Part shown: positions 17,172-24,693 of the stretch, piece after piece
How positions within the stretch are numbered: position 1 is the first letter of the stretch
How the letters are laid out: every line of letters starts with the position of its first letter
Assembly (NCBI GenBank): GCA_009768935.1
Contig: WESA01000032.1
Span: 1-35,551, forward strand
DNA length: 35,551 nucleotides
DNA from: Rectinema subterraneum
Lineage (GTDB): Bacteria > Spirochaetota > Spirochaetia > Treponematales > Rectinemataceae
Direction: 5' to 3'
The notes under the pieces: generated by a model
Database searches by the model: none
The model's input: only the letters and a program-made list of their open reading frames with translations
Told to the model about the DNA's origin: nothing
Translations under genes and position numbers: made by a program

Positions 17172-17280
17172 GGTGCCTCCGCAGGGTTTGAAAATATACG
17201 TTTCTTGTAATAAAGATACTGCAAAAGCGACAAGAGTTCAAAGAGGGTTAAAAGCAGGCGCAGAAGAATTGCAGCATCTG

Positions 17281-17320
17281 CCTTGCCCTTAAATCCTATA
17301 TCACCAGGACAAGGGCAAGG
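17281..17320. repeat. 10-bp inverted repeat downstream of the exported protein gene
   Basis: CCTTGCCCTT (17281-17290) and AAGGGCAAGG (17311-17320) are perfect complements around 20 bases that themselves contain CCT/AGG. It lies 14 bp after the stop of the minus-strand gene 17334-17882, but no T-run follows on either strand, so it may stabilise the mRNA end rather than terminate. Confidence 0.6.
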
Positions 17321-17333
17321 AATGCTTTAGCAA

Positions 17334-17882
17334 TTAGTTAGCCATGACATTGAATAACAGGCTATCGGAATAGACGCCGTATGAGGCGCTTGCAGGAATG
17401 TTTCCGAGAGCTATGCTCACTGGCAAATCAGTGCCATCGCGAGCGGTTTTCATAGCGGTGACCATGCGGAATGAATCGCCATAGCGTGCTGCCGGCATTC
17501 CTCCGATGAGCAGGTCGTAGGCGATTTCGCTTCCGGAGCTCTGATTTTTCAATTTGCCGCCGTTCATGGACTGGACAACGATGGAATAGCTCGATGTAAG
17601 ATTGGAAACAAGGCGAGCTGCTCCAAGATTGAAAATGGAATAGGGCTTCAGCTCGAAGCCGTTTCTGAATCCACCTGGATTGGTACCGAGGTAACCGACA
17701 ATGTTTGCAGCGCCATTTGGGGCAAAATCGAGCGAGAGCTGTAGAACAGGCGGTACATAAACCGCAAGCTGGATAGTCGCGCTTGTCTTGCCTGGGGTCT
17801 GCGCGGAAGCAGCAAAGGGCAAAGAAAGAATAAGGATAATTGCGAGAAAACTGCGAATTGCAATTCTCGAAATGCCTTTCAT
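17334..17882 (-). CDS. Small exported protein, possible distant relative of the one at 352-840
   Basis: The 182-residue product has a signal peptide (FLAIILILSLPFAASAQ, cleavage after about residue 28), then a Ser/Gly/Asn-rich beta-type sequence ending YGVYSDSLLFNVMAN. The layout (signal peptide, about 150-residue beta domain, closing 'YG.YsDsL..' strand) is that of the protein at 352-840. No catalytic motif or lipobox is seen. The ATG at 17882 was chosen, with AGAGG 8 nt upstream; a GTG at 17891 is an alternative. The start region is the right arm of a 9-bp inverted repeat and could be closed in a hairpin. The upstream 250 bp are AT-rich. Confidence 0.7.
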   Translation of the reverse strand: MKGISRIAIRSFLAIILILSLPFAASAQTPGKTSATIQLAVYVPPVLQLSLDFAPNGAANIVGYLGTNPGGFRNGFELKPYSIFNLGAARLVSNLTSSYSIVVQSMNGGKLKNQSSGSEIAYDLLIGGMPAARYGDSFRMVTAMKTARDGTDLPVSIALGNIPASASYGVYSDSLLFNVMAN

Positions 17883-17919
17883 CTCCTTCACCTCTGATAT
17901 TAATAGTACTGTGAAGGAG
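17883..17919 (-). promoter_or_regulatory. Hairpin covering the ribosome-binding site of the exported protein gene
   Basis: On the minus strand CTCCTTCAC, then 19 nt, then GTGAAGGAG, directly followed by the ATG. The 9-bp perfect stem would pair the AAGGAG/AGAGG region and hide the start codon neighbourhood. An AT-rich loop separates the arms. Confidence 0.55.
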
Positions 17920-18142
17920 TGAAGAATTAGGCCTAATATTAGATGATATTCATTGATTTAGAAAGAAATGATCATGAATATTAGAGATATTCGTGAATCG
18001 GAATTTCCAAAATCTCCAATGGCATTGATAATAGGCTGCAAATATTCAATATCTCCAATTGTTCCAAAGTAAGGATTGCGGTGCTGCACCGTGCGAGGCG
18101 CCCAGCGAAACGAGCATTCAGGCACCCCGCCCGTCCGCTGCA
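17920..18142. other. AT-rich intergenic region with several palindromes
   Basis: No gene is seen. The region holds the palindrome CTAATATTAG (about 17933-17942), GAATAT-TAGAG-ATATTC (about 17976-17992), and two similar words ATCTCCAATGG / ATCTCCAATTG about 40 bp apart. It is the likely promoter region of the minus-strand exported protein gene. The part next to the PPIase gene is GC-rich again. Confidence 0.4.
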
Positions 18143-19165
18143 CTACTCGCGAATGGATACGAGCTCGATTTCGAATGCCAGGAACGAGTTCGGCGGGATG
18201 ACATCGCCGATGCTCTGAGCACCGTACGCAAGCTCAGGGGGAATAATGACAAAGCGCTTTTCGCCCTTCTGCATCGTGCTTACCACACTATCCCAGCCAT
18301 CGATGACTTCGCCTTTGCCGATTGTAAAACTGAAAGGGCCGCCGGAGAGACTGGATTGATCGAACACGGTACCGTCGAGCAGCATACCTTTGTAGATGAC
18401 CGAGACTTTGCTGCCAGTCTTCGGAGTATCGCCGAAGCCCTTGCGAATGGTTTTCTGGAAAATGCCTTTTTCATCGGGCTTGAGATCAGGCCATTTCTGG
18501 GCGATCAAGGCGAGATCGGACTCTCTTTTTTGAGCATTCAGTGCATTGAGGGTGGCATACGCTGCGCTCAGGCGTTGATCCCAGGCTTTTTGGGAAGCGT
18601 CGAAGGCTTTGGCTTTAGCGCCGAACCTCTGGATGGTGACTGATTCGATCCGGTCGCCTTGCTGGATCTGCTTGACGACATCCATGCCTTCGATGACTTT
18701 TCCGAACACTGAGTGCTTGCCATCGAGCCATGGAGCTGCTTCGAGCGTGATGAAAAACTGGCTGCCATTGGTGTTTGGCCCTGCATTCGCCATTGAAACG
18801 ACTCCAGGAGCATCGTGTTTGAGGTCGGGGACGATTTCATCCGGGAAGCGATAACCGGGTCCACCTGTACCATCGCCGATGGGATCGCCGCCCTGGACTA
18901 CAAAATCGGCAACCACGCGATGGAAAGTAAGCCCATTGTAAAAGGGTTTTCCTTTGGTGGCATCGAGTTTTCCTTCCGCGAGGCCGACAAAATTGCCGAC
19001 AGTCAGAGGTGCTTTTTCGAATTCGAGCGAAATGACGATGTTGCCTTTATTCGTTTTGAGAATCGCGTACATGCCATCAGGGCGCGATTCCTGAGCCTGG
19101 CAGGAAATGATGGAAAATGATGACAGCACAAGAATAATTGCAGAAAAGACACTGCGATGCTTCAT
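18143..19165 (-). CDS. Dual-family peptidyl-prolyl isomerase lipoprotein (cyclophilin-FKBP fusion)
   Basis: The 340-residue protein starts with a lipoprotein signal peptide whose lipobox ends IISC (Cys22), so it should be membrane-anchored outside the cytoplasm. Residues about 31-185 are a cyclophilin ([41 protein letters not shown]). A helical linker follows, then an FKBP at about 235-340 ([33 protein letters not shown]). Both domains isomerise proline peptide bonds to help protein folding. Cyclophilin-then-FKBP fusions are known as dual-family immunophilins and have been reported from Treponema and Flavobacterium. The start at 19165 has GGAG upstream; a longer frame adds 19 residues without a signal peptide. 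Confidence 0.93.
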   Translation of the reverse strand: MKHRSVFSAIILVLSSFSIISCQAQESRPDGMYAILKTNKGNIVISLEFEKAPLTVGNFVGLAEGKLDATKGKPFYNGLTFHRVVADFVVQGGDPIGDGTGGPGYRFPDEIVPDLKHDAPGVVSMANAGPNTNGSQFFITLEAAPWLDGKHSVFGKVIEGMDVVKQIQQGDRIESVTIQRFGAKAKAFDASQKAWDQRLSAAYATLNALNAQKRESDLALIAQKWPDLKPDEKGIFQKTIRKGFGDTPKTGSKVSVIYKGMLLDGTVFDQSSLSGGPFSFTIGKGEVIDGWDSVVSTMQKGEKRFVIIPPELAYGAQSIGDVIPPNSFLAFEIELVSIRE

Positions 19166-19277
19166 CCGGAAGTCTCCTCGGAATATGGTTGGAGGCGGCT
19201 GCACGCCACAATCAGTGCTCATTATGTATCAGGCTGTGTGCTGTCTGCAAGGGCTGGCGGAAAAAAGCGCATGAATA

Positions 19278-19306
19278 TTAAGCGCACAACAAATCTGTGC
19301 TAAGAT
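19278..19306 (+). promoter_or_regulatory. Weak candidate promoter for the dCMP deaminase gene
   Basis: TTAAGC (19278-19283) and TAAGAT (19301-19306) are separated by 17 bp, about 31 bp before the start codon. The spacer contains GCAC/GTGC complementary ends. The -35 match is poor. Confidence 0.3.
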
Positions 19307-19336
19307 GAGTCTCGATCGATTCGCTGCAAGGAGGAT

Positions 19337-19825
19337 ATGGTGTCAGATTATCGCCGTCCAACGTGGGATGAATATTTCATGGAAGTTGCCAATGCTATCG
19401 CAAAACGCGCTACCTGCGATCGCGGTCGCTCGGGCTGCGTTATAGCAAAAGATAACCAGATCCTCGCGACAGGGTATGTCGGCGCGCCCGCCGGCTTGCC
19501 TCATTGCGACGATGTGGGACATCAAATGAAGAAAATGCTCCATGAAGATGGCACGATTACCGAACACTGCGTGCGCACTGTCCATGCCGAGCAGAATGCG
19601 ATATGCCAGGCTGCGAAACGGGGCGTCGCCATCAATGGCGCGACGCTGTATTGCCGCATGACTCCATGCCGGACCTGCGCAATGCTCATAATCAACTGTG
19701 GCATTGTGCGCGTGGTCGCTGAATATCGATACCACGACGCAGCTGAAAGCGAAGAAATGTTCAAGATGGCAGGCATTAAGCTCGAATATGTGCATAATGA
19801 GGTGCTGAAATACGACAGGCAGTAG
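19337..19825 (+). CDS. Deoxycytidylate (dCMP) deaminase family protein
   Basis: The 162-residue protein has the zinc-deaminase motifs VHAEQNAI (His83 ligand, Glu85 proton shuttle) and TPCRTCAM (Cys111, Cys114). The opening RPTWDEYFMEVANAIAKRATCDR and the HCDDVGH segment are typical of ComEB/dCMP deaminases, which convert dCMP to dUMP for thymidylate synthesis. AAGGAGG lies upstream. It is only 2-3 nt from the ATG at 19337 but about 5 nt from the in-frame GTG at 19340, which may be the true start. Confidence 0.92.
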   Translation: MVSDYRRPTWDEYFMEVANAIAKRATCDRGRSGCVIAKDNQILATGYVGAPAGLPHCDDVGHQMKKMLHEDGTITEHCVRTVHAEQNAICQAAKRGVAINGATLYCRMTPCRTCAMLIINCGIVRVVAEYRYHDAAESEEMFKMAGIKLEYVHNEVLKYDRQ

Positions 19826-19938
19826 GCAGCAGCTGAAGCCCGCCAGTCCAATGGCATGTCCGGCGCCTAGTAAGATCGCGAAAGCCAAGGCAGCGGCCGG
19901 TTGTACAACGAGCACTTTCCTGTATACGATAGCGGACT

Positions 19939-20766
19939 GTGGCAATAACGATAGTATTTTTTGGTGAGATCGTAGGCAAAACCGGCGTGTTCACGGTCAA
20001 GAGCACAATGGCAGAAATCCGCAGGCGATTTCAGCCTGATTTTGTTCTCGCAAATGCGGATTCTGCGACAGGCGGGGCAGGGCTTGGCATCCAGCATGCG
20101 GTGTATCTGCGCAAACTCGGCATAGACTGCATAACGATGGGCGAGGCGGCATACTACAAACCGGATATGACGGAATTCTATCCAAAGGCTGGGTGGGTCT
20201 TGCGGCCAGCGAACCTGCCTGAAGGCGATCCCGGCCGCGGCTGGAAAATCTTCCAGAAAGAAGGCAAAAAAATTGCAGTCGTTGCGCTGCTTGGCCAGTC
20301 GGGCTTTGCGAGAGTGCATGCGGACAACCCATTTTTTGCGGTTGATCAGCTGAGCCATATTCTGCATCGGGAAACAAGCTGCATTGTTGTCAATTTTCAT
20401 GCGGCAACGACGGCTGAAAAGCTTTCGCTTGCTCGCCATGCAGACGGCAAAGTATCGGCACTGCTCGGAACAGGAGGCAAGGTGCTCACCGCAGATGCGC
20501 GGATTCTGCCAAAAAAGACTGCAGCGATTACTGATTTGGGGCGAATTGGCAGTATATTATCAGTAGGTGGTTTTGATCCCGAGGTAAAGGTGAAGGAGTT
20601 CCTCACAGGGGTCCCGGCGTGGGGAAAAGATGCAAGCGCGCAGCCGGAAGCGCAGGGTGTATGCATTCGATTCGATGACGAAGGTGTTGCGCTTTCGATC
20701 GAATCGTTCCGCATTCAGGGCAAGGAGATAGTCGATGAAGGAAGCAGCGACAGTAACCAAAATTGA
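19939..20766 (+). CDS. YmdB-like (TIGR00282) phosphodiesterase homologue with lost metal ligands
   Basis: The 275-residue protein aligns by eye to YmdB metallophosphoesterases along its whole length: FFGEIVGKTG, DFVLANADSATGGAG, CITMGEAAYY, VLRPANLPEGDPGRG, VNFHAATTAEK, LLGTGGKVLTADARILP, ITDLGRIG. In active YmdB the same places read GDVVG, NGENAAGG, MGNHTW, DFHAEATSEK and GTHTHVQTAD. Thus the ligand Asp is Glu10, the Glu is Asp41, the Asn-His pair is Glu69-Ala70, and both late histidines are Gly179 and Lys181; only His154 remains. It therefore probably does not bind the two-metal centre. It starts at GTG 19939, without a ribosome-binding site, and overlaps the RseC-like gene by 32 bp. Confidence 0.8.
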   Translation: MAITIVFFGEIVGKTGVFTVKSTMAEIRRRFQPDFVLANADSATGGAGLGIQHAVYLRKLGIDCITMGEAAYYKPDMTEFYPKAGWVLRPANLPEGDPGRGWKIFQKEGKKIAVVALLGQSGFARVHADNPFFAVDQLSHILHRETSCIVVNFHAATTAEKLSLARHADGKVSALLGTGGKVLTADARILPKKTAAITDLGRIGSILSVGGFDPEVKVKEFLTGVPAWGKDASAQPEAQGVCIRFDDEGVALSIESFRIQGKEIVDEGSSDSNQN

Positions 20767-21154
20767 TGGCGATATGGTGACCATTGCGGTCAAGATGCAG
20801 GAGGGATGCGGCGTATGCGGCAACAATGGCACATGCAAAATACGCATGAGCAATCTGCTCGCGTATAACAAGAACCACATCTCCATTAAAGAAGGCGAGA
20901 ATGTCATTGTAGAGGTACCCTCTGTTGAGCAGGCGAAGAGCGCGTTTTGGGTGCTCGGCTTGCCGCTCATTATGCTCTTTGTGGGGTATGGGGTTGGCGC
21001 GCTTGTATTCCGTGCGCCAACCGAGGGCCCTGCAGTCGCCAGTGCCGGGGCGGGCTTTGTGCTCGCGCTGCTGGTCGGGATGATGGTGCAGCGCCGCAAG
21101 CGGCTTGAGTCATTTCCGTATATTCTTGCAAAAGAAGGCGAGGGGCTGTATTGA
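20735..21154 (+). CDS. RseC/MucC-family (SoxR-reducing system) membrane protein
   Basis: The 139-residue protein has an N-terminal beta domain with the cysteine cluster GCGVCGNNGTC (Cys25, 28, 34) and two transmembrane helices at about 69-87 and 95-118, followed by a basic tail. This is the RseC/MucC layout. RseC proteins are linked to envelope stress control and to electron delivery to SoxR by the Rnf-like Rsx complex; in anaerobes they often accompany Rnf genes, which are not in this window. The start is supported by AAGGAG 8 nt upstream and lies inside the end of the YmdB-like gene, indicating translational coupling. Confidence 0.85.
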   Translation: MKEAATVTKIDGDMVTIAVKMQEGCGVCGNNGTCKIRMSNLLAYNKNHISIKEGENVIVEVPSVEQAKSAFWVLGLPLIMLFVGYGVGALVFRAPTEGPAVASAGAGFVLALLVGMMVQRRKRLESFPYILAKEGEGLY

Positions 21155-21180
21155 CATATGCGGCACAATTCCATTAGAGT
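21151..21180 (+). promoter_or_regulatory. Promoter of the methionine importer operon
   Basis: A perfect TTGACA (21151-21156) overlaps the stop codon of the RseC-like gene, and TAGAGT (21175-21180) follows after 18 bp. A GCGGC/GCCGC pair (21160-21164, 21183-21187) spans the -10 element and could form a hairpin or a repressor site. Confidence 0.55.
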
Positions 21181-21200
21181 TGGCCGCTAAAGGAAAGCAT

Positions 21201-21272
21201 ATGAACCAGACACAGAATTTCGTATGTTTCATGCAGGGCGGCCCGAGGAGGCCGCGAACCAGGCGCTCATAG
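21201..21272 (+). CDS. Possible 23-codon leader ORF ahead of metN
   Basis: An ATG preceded at good spacing by AAAGGA opens a 23-residue reading frame ending in TAG at 21270-21272. It is the best-supported translation start between the promoter and metN and is in a different frame. Its second half is Arg/Pro-rich and covers a perfect 6-bp hairpin (GCGGCC-CGAGGA-GGCCGC). It may be a regulatory leader peptide or simply chance. Confidence 0.35.
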   Translation: MNQTQNFVCFMQGGPRRPRTRRS

Positions 21273-22111
21273 CGCACCCACCCTATCAAGCCCCGCTCGC
21301 CGGGGATCGTACTATGCCCTCTGGGGCAGTCTTCCAGGATATTCCAGTTTCAGCCAGCATTTTCCCGCGGACAGCTTTGCGACTCGATGCAATTTCGAAA
21401 GCCTTTGGCAGTCATACTGTCCTCGACGAGATTTCGCTCAATGTGCCGAAGGGCCAGATTCACGGCATTATCGGAAAAAGCGGCGCAGGAAAAACCACAC
21501 TCATCCGCATCGCCGGGCTTCTGGACAAGCCTGACCGCGGCTCGGTGTTTTTCGAAGGAATCAATGCGCCCGTGCACGAGCTTCGCGGACAGGAACTCCT
21601 CGAGGCGCGGCGAAAAGTAGGCTTTATTTTCCAGAGCTTCAATCTTTTTGCCTCGCGCACCGCTGGGGAAAATATCGCGTTTCCACTCGAGGCGGCTGGC
21701 TGGCCGAGCGCAAAAATCCGCGCGCGAGTTCAGGAGCTCCTCGACTTGGTAGGCCTTGCCGACAAAGCAGACCGACCTTCATCCAGGCTCTCAGGCGGAG
21801 AAAAACAACGCGTAGCTATAGCAAGGGCCCTCGCAAACCATCCTTCGATTCTGCTCAGCGACGAAGCGACAAGCGCGCTCGACCCGGAGACAACCCGTTC
21901 GGTGCTCGATCTTATACGCAATCTACGTGACATGCTGGGGCTCACTGTCGTAATGGTGACGCACCAGATGGAAGTCGTGCGCCGCATCTGCGATTCGGTT
22001 TCGGTAATCGCCAGCGGCAGCATCGTCGAGGAAGGCCTTGTTTCGGAAATATTTGCTCACCCGCGCTCGGCTGCTGCAAAAGCCTTTCTGAAGGAGGGCC
22101 AGCATGAATGA
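21224..22111 (+). CDS. metN: Methionine ABC transporter ATPase MetN
   Basis: This is the ATP-binding subunit of a D/L-methionine importer. Visible motifs are Walker A GKSGAGKTT, the Q-loop FQSFNLF, the signature LSGGEKQRVAIARAL, Walker B ILLSDEATSALDPET, and the H-loop VMVTHQMEVVRRICD. The domain proper begins only at about residue 51 (ALRLDAISKAFG), so the N-terminal extension is unusual. An in-frame ATG at 21314, with GGGGA 7 nt upstream, would give a more normal length and may be the real start. The C-terminal ACT-like (NIL) domain that senses methionine in E. coli MetN is absent. The end overlaps metI by 8 bp. Confidence 0.9.
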   Translation: MFHAGRPEEAANQALIAHPPYQAPLAGDRTMPSGAVFQDIPVSASIFPRTALRLDAISKAFGSHTVLDEISLNVPKGQIHGIIGKSGAGKTTLIRIAGLLDKPDRGSVFFEGINAPVHELRGQELLEARRKVGFIFQSFNLFASRTAGENIAFPLEAAGWPSAKIRARVQELLDLVGLADKADRPSSRLSGGEKQRVAIARALANHPSILLSDEATSALDPETTRSVLDLIRNLRDMLGLTVVMVTHQMEVVRRICDSVSVIASGSIVEEGLVSEIFAHPRSAAAKAFLKEGQHE

Positions 22112-22769
22112 AGCACTGAGTTTACTGGCCAAACCCCTTGGCGAAACGCTGCTGATGATAGCAGCCTCGACATTGATCGCAGGAATTCTGGGCGGACTGG
22201 TGGGCATTTTTCTGTTTGCGCTGTCGAACGACCGGTTTGCGGGCAAGCATCGCGGCGCGCGATTCGCAAAACGGCTCGCGGACCGTGCGATCAACATGCT
22301 GCGCTCATTCCCTTATATCATTCTGATGGTGCTCGTGCTGCCGCTTTCGCGGCTGATCGTTGGCACAAGCTTGGGAACACTAGCAGCCATCGTCCCCCTG
22401 TCGGTTGCCGCAATACCGTTTCTTGCACGCATTGTCGAATCTGCCCTCTCCGAAGTCGATTCCGGCGTCATCGATGCGGCTATTTCCTGCGCTGCTTCGA
22501 AAACGCGCATTCTTTTCGCGATTCTGATACCTGAGGCGCTGCCGTCGCTGGTCTCCGGCCTCACGCTGACAATGATAAGCCTGCTTGGCTATTCGGCCAT
22601 GGCGGGCGTCATCGGCGGCGGAGGATTGGGAGATCTGGCGATCCGGTACGGATATCAGCGGTTCCGCGGCGATGTCATGGCGGTTGCGGTTGTTACCATT
22701 ATCATTCTGGTGGAGCTCATTCAGTTTTCGGGGACGGCGATAGCCAGAAGCATCAGGGCCAAGCGCTAA
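22104..22769 (+). CDS. metI: Methionine ABC transporter permease MetI
   Basis: The 221-residue membrane protein has about five transmembrane segments and the closing motif GYSAMAGVIGGGGLGDLAIRYGYQRF found in MetI permeases. The EAA-type coupling region (ALSEVDSGVIDAAISCAASK) contacts MetN. It imports methionine through the inner membrane. It overlaps metN by 8 bp and is followed by a hairpin and metQ. Confidence 0.94.
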   Translation: MNEALSLLAKPLGETLLMIAASTLIAGILGGLVGIFLFALSNDRFAGKHRGARFAKRLADRAINMLRSFPYIILMVLVLPLSRLIVGTSLGTLAAIVPLSVAAIPFLARIVESALSEVDSGVIDAAISCAASKTRILFAILIPEALPSLVSGLTLTMISLLGYSAMAGVIGGGGLGDLAIRYGYQRFRGDVMAVAVVTIIILVELIQFSGTAIARSIRAKR

Positions 22770-22799
22770 ATCTCTCGATTTTCGATCCGTCGCACACAA

Positions 22800-22818
22800 T
22801 GCCTTCGGTATGAAGGCA
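22800..22818 (+). promoter_or_regulatory. Intercistronic hairpin between metI and metQ
   Basis: TGCCTTC and GAAGGCA pair over 7 bp around a five-base loop, 28 bp before the metQ start, with no T-run behind. This position suits an mRNA-stabilising structure that lets the binding protein be made in excess of the transporter. Confidence 0.5.
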
Positions 22819-22846
22819 GGGAATATTGTATTCTTTGGAGGTTTGT

Positions 22847-23713
22847 ATGAAAGGTTCATGGATGAAGGGGACAAAAGTGAGCGGCAAGGCCGCAGCGGCA
22901 GTTAAAAGAGCGCCTAGTTTAGGAAGAACTCTGATCGCGTTCGCCTTTCTGGCGCTTTTCGTAGCGAGCGGTTTCGCGCAGACGGGCGGGAAACTGGTGA
23001 CGCTCAAGGTGGGTGCGACGCCGATTCCGCACGGTGATCTTTTGCAGCTGGTAAAGCCGGATCTGGAGGCGCAGGGCATTAAGCTGGAAATTGTCGAGCT
23101 GACCGATTACGTCACGCCGAATATCCTTCTTGCCGAAAAGCAGCTCGATGCGAACTTTTTCCAACATTTGCCTTACTTGAATGATTTTTGCGCAGACCGA
23201 AAGCTGCAGCTCGAGTCAGCAGGCCAGGTATTTGTTGCGCCTCTCGGCCTTTATTCGCGGAAATACAAGAAGCTCGAGGATATCCCGGCAGGTTCGGTAA
23301 TCACACTGCCCAATGACCCGACGAACGAAGCGAGAGCGCTCATTTTGCTCGAGAACAAGGGTCTCATAAAAATCAACCCGAAGGCGGGACTCAAGGCGAC
23401 GATCCGCGACATCGCGGAGAATCCGAAGCGCATTGTTTTCAGGGAAATTGAGGCGCCACAGCTTCCGCGCACACTGGACGATGCCGCGGCAGCGATTATC
23501 AATGGCACTTGGGCCATGCAGTCGGGCTTTATCCCAGCGCGCGACAGCCTGATTTTGGAGGGTGCCGAGTCGCCCTATGCGAATATCGTTGCAGTGCGCA
23601 AAGGCGATGCCAATGATCCGCGCGTCGTGGCGCTTGTGAAAGCACTCCAGACTCAAAAAGTAAAGGATTACCTTATAAGTAAATATAACGGGAGCTTTGT
23701 GCCGGCGTTTTAA
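22847..23713 (+). CDS. metQ: Methionine-binding protein MetQ (NlpA family)
   Basis: The 288-residue protein is the substrate-binding component of the importer. Typical blocks are LKVGATPIPHGDLLQLVKP, VELTDYVTPNILLAEKQLDANFFQHLPYL, GLYSRKYKKLEDIPAGSVITLPNDPTNEARAL and ALVKALQTQKVKDYL. The start at 22847 has GGAGG 6 nt upstream. Most MetQ proteins are lipoproteins, but here the signal sequence ends VASGFAQTGG and has no cysteine, so it should be cleaved and released as a soluble periplasmic protein. An N-terminal stretch of about 28 basic residues precedes the hydrophobic core, longer than usual. Its last 4 bp overlap the convergent DUF434 gene. Confidence 0.93.
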   Translation: MKGSWMKGTKVSGKAAAAVKRAPSLGRTLIAFAFLALFVASGFAQTGGKLVTLKVGATPIPHGDLLQLVKPDLEAQGIKLEIVELTDYVTPNILLAEKQLDANFFQHLPYLNDFCADRKLQLESAGQVFVAPLGLYSRKYKKLEDIPAGSVITLPNDPTNEARALILLENKGLIKINPKAGLKATIRDIAENPKRIVFREIEAPQLPRTLDDAAAAIINGTWAMQSGFIPARDSLILEGAESPYANIVAVRKGDANDPRVVALVKALQTQKVKDYLISKYNGSFVPAF

Positions 23714-24474
23714 GCTATGAGGCTTGCGAGCGGCGGAAAATGCGCGTTGAACTGGCGTTCGAGAATGTAGCGCGCAAGATCGAACACGTGGGCACTGGTG
23801 CGCGCGATGATCGCCGAGTCGGCGGTGGCGATGAGCTCGCCTTCCCAGCAGGCCAGAAAGTGATCCACGCCGTTTTCCAGCCGCACTTCGGCATTAACGG
23901 CGCAGCGCGCGAATGCTTCTCTCAGGAAGGCTGCCTGCTTACCGCTGGATGAAACTGGGGCATCAAGGAAAAAGGTTACCTTGCTGAGGTTGAGTTGGGA
24001 GAGCATTTCCGCCACCACCTCGGCCATACGCTCGAAGCCCCGATGGTCCGCGATGCGCCCATGCGCGCCTCCGACATCCCGCAAAAAGCCATCAGTTGCG
24101 ATGAACATGGGATGGCCATGTAAGTAATTGGTGAGCGTAAACAGCACATTGTAGCCGTCGATGCCAAGCTCCGCGCCTTCCCACGAAGCGCGCACAAGCT
24201 TGGCAAGATTTATCTGAGAAGCGCTGCGCGAAAGAATGCCGCGATACAGCATCATTCGTCCGTTGTGCGAAAGGCGGTATCTGTCGCCGACGAGCTTGAG
24301 GCTTGCATCGACAGGGTATTCCTTGTCGAGAAGCATTCGGTAATCGCGCGCAGCGGCGGCAAATGCGTCGTCGAAATCAGTTTCGGGCGCTCGCGGGCCC
24401 CCGGGGAAAGGTGTAGTCTCAGTGTCGAGCGGGCGCGGATTTTCGGCAAAAGACGGGCTTTTGGCATCACTCAT
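23710..24474 (-). CDS. DUF434/DUF5616 protein, PIN-like
   Basis: The 254-residue protein contains FAAAARDYRMLLDKEYPVDASLKLVGDRYRL (the DUF434 segment, about 35-65) and then IDGYNVLFTLTNYL, DGFLRDVGGAHGR, FFLDAPVSSSGK and ATADSAIIAR, which spread acidic residues at strand ends as in PIN-like nuclease folds (DUF5616). Function is not established; an RNA-processing role would be an inference from fold only. A Pro-rich N-terminal 30 residues is additional. The start overlaps the stop of the small ORF at 24471-24692 (ATGA), suggesting coupled translation. Confidence 0.75.
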   Translation of the reverse strand: MSDAKSPSFAENPRPLDTETTPFPGGPRAPETDFDDAFAAAARDYRMLLDKEYPVDASLKLVGDRYRLSHNGRMMLYRGILSRSASQINLAKLVRASWEGAELGIDGYNVLFTLTNYLHGHPMFIATDGFLRDVGGAHGRIADHRGFERMAEVVAEMLSQLNLSKVTFFLDAPVSSSGKQAAFLREAFARCAVNAEVRLENGVDHFLACWEGELIATADSAIIARTSAHVFDLARYILERQFNAHFPPLASLIA

Positions 24475-24692
24475 TTTTTTCTAGTGCCTCGCGAAGGCGG
24501 CTCTGCAATTCTCTGGCCATAGACGGTTTGCACGACGAGATCGCCGCCCCATGCGAGCATTGCGGTTTTTTGCTCGTTTGCGGATACGGCGGGACGAAGC
24601 GGGGTGATGAGCCAGATAGCAGCCATTGCAAGTGAGGCAACTGCTATATTGTGCGCGGGGCCAGAGTTTTTGTCATATATTCCTTTATTCAT
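24471..24692 (-). CDS. Small membrane protein, hypothetical
   Basis: This 73-residue frame has one hydrophobic segment (about 16-32, AVASLAMAAIWLITPL) and a basic C-terminus. Its stop overlaps the DUF434 start by 4 bp, the arrangement of a translated upstream gene. No ribosome-binding site is visible before its ATG. I do not recognise a family. Real gene status rests mainly on the ATGA coupling. Confidence 0.45.
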   Translation of the reverse strand: MNKGIYDKNSGPAHNIAVASLAMAAIWLITPLRPAVSANEQKTAMLAWGGDLVVQTVYGQRIAEPPSRGTRKK

Positions 24693-24693
24693 A

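Noticed and set aside
19343..20439. Long minus-strand open frames opposite the dCMP deaminase and YmdB-like genes
   Set aside because: Both plus-strand genes have family motifs across their length; the minus frames have none.
21155..21313. SAM riboswitch in front of metN
   Set aside because: I could not find the conserved core of the S-box or other SAM classes; only simple hairpins are visible. A covariance-model search would settle it.
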